A stretch of DNA of 64,000 nucleotides from Bugula neritina (lineage: Eukaryota > Bryozoa > Gymnolaemata > Cheilostomatida > Bugulidae): contig OZ037769.1 of NCBI GenBank assembly GCA_964035545.1, positions 16,181,133 to 16,245,132 on the forward strand. The letters are read 5' to 3'. This document shows positions 63,080 through 64,000 of this stretch, in pieces. The number at the start of each line of letters is the position of its first letter. The stretch's first letter is position 1. A program made the translations under genes and the position numbers. The notes below the pieces were generated by a model. The model was not told the origin of the DNA and did not search any database. It saw only the letters and a program-made list of their open reading frames with translations.

Positions 63080-64000
63080 GTGAGTTGTTCTCTCTTGCTC
63101 TTTAAGATGCTGGGAGTTGTTTTTTCTTTTTCTCTTTTAGAGTTGTTCTCTCTTTCTTTCTCTGTGAGACACTGAGAGTTATTCTCTCTTTCTCTATGAG
63201 ACACTGAGGGTTATTCTCTCTTTCTCTGTGAGACACTGAGAGTTATTCTCTCTTTCTCTGTGAGGCACTGAGAGTTATTCTCTCTTTCTCTGTGAGACAC
63301 TGAGAGTTATTTTCTCTTTCTCTGTGAGACACTGAGAGTTATTCCCTCTTTCTCTGCGAGACACTGAGAGTTATTCTCTCTTTCTTTCTCTGTAAGACAC
63401 TGATAGTTATTCTCTCTTTCTTTCTCTGTAAGACACTGAGAGTTATTCTCTCTTTCTCTGTGATACACTGATAGTTATTCTCTCTTTCTTTCTCTGTAAG
63501 ACACTGATAGTTATTCTCTCTTTCTCTGTAAGACACTGAGAGTTATTCTCTCTTTATTTCTCTGTAAGACACTGATAGTTATTCTCTCTCTCTTTCTCTG
63601 TAAGACACTGAGAGTTATTCTCTCTTTCTCTGTGAGACACTGAGAGTTATTCTCTCTTTCTCTGTGAGACACTGAGAGTTATTCTCTCTTTCTTTCTCTG
63701 TGAGACACTGAGAGTTATTCTCTCTTTCTCTGTGAGACACTGAGAGTTATTCTCTCTTTCTCTGTGAGACACTGAGAGTTATTCTCTCTTTCTCTGTGAG
63801 ACACTGAGAGTTATTCTCTCTTTCTCTGTAAGACACTGATAGTTATTCTCTCTTTCTCTGTGAGACACTGAGAGTTATTCTCTCTTTCTCTGTAAGACAC
63901 TGAGAGTTATTCTCTCTTTCTCTGTGAGACACTGAGAGTTATTCTCTCTTTCTCTGTGAGACACTGAGAGTTATCCTCTCTTTCTCTGTGAGACACTGAG
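63068..64000 (+). repeat. 32-bp minisatellite of ABCB6 intron 9, running off the window
   Basis: Units contain ttctctgtgagacactgaga and gttattctctct, about 27 copies to the window end, with small length variants in the ctttct part. The first, diverged copy overlaps the exon 9 donor (GTGCTCT|gtgagttgttctctc). Confidence 0.92.

Overview
The window is animal nuclear DNA: AT-rich, intron-dense, full of microsatellites and minisatellites, with GT-AG introns whose phases can be followed through whole genes. The gene set (ERICH3-like, PLAA, sarcospan-like, DIPK2-like, UQCR11, a cytosolic-type sulfotransferase, ABCB6) is metazoan. The divergence from vertebrate proteins and the small introns suggest an invertebrate. 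The phylum cannot be fixed from the sequence alone.

Layout, left to right. (1) 35-16144, minus: a gene of at least 24 exons. It starts as an ERICH3-like ciliary protein and, if all exons belong together, ends as a leucine-rich-repeat protein that runs off the left edge. (2) About 300 bp separate it head-to-head from PLAA (16442-24250, plus; 13 exons, 799 aa, complete WD40-PFU-PUL order). (3) 26948-27947, plus: a two-exon 120-aa orphan gene with a TATA box. (4) 31489-35851, plus: a seven-exon, four-helix sarcospan-like protein. It converges on (5) a nine-exon DIPK2-type divergent kinase (36939-40405, minus). (6) 41300-42610, plus: a two-exon UQCR11 gene (complex III subunit, 62 aa). (7) 46523-50935, plus: a seven-exon sulfotransferase. 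(8) 51556-56826, minus: a young Ty3-type LTR retrotransposon with LTRs that look identical, a tRNA-Leu primer site, Gag, protease and an integrase zinc domain, but no visible reverse transcriptase, RNase H or integrase core, plus an extra zinc-finger ORF. (9) 58341 to beyond the right edge, plus: ABCB6, nine exons visible (TMD0 and most of the membrane domain).

The genes look like ordinary single-copy neighbours and do not form a pathway. The most unusual feature is how introns are built. At least ten introns contain minisatellites that begin or end exactly at an exon boundary and whose unit repeats the local 5' or 3' splice site. The clearest is a 14-bp array of GTGTAAGT donors directly behind a real donor. 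Others reiterate acceptors (PLAA introns 3 and 4; ABCB6 introns 3 and 6), donors (PLAA introns 5 and 6; ABCB6 introns 4 and 9) or a joined acceptor-donor (sarcospan-like intron 3). I regard this pattern of splice-site-seeded tandem repeats as the main candidate for something undescribed.

All exon models are hand-made from splice consensus, frame continuity and remembered family features; no alignment or search was run. Coordinates may be off by one or two bases at some boundaries.
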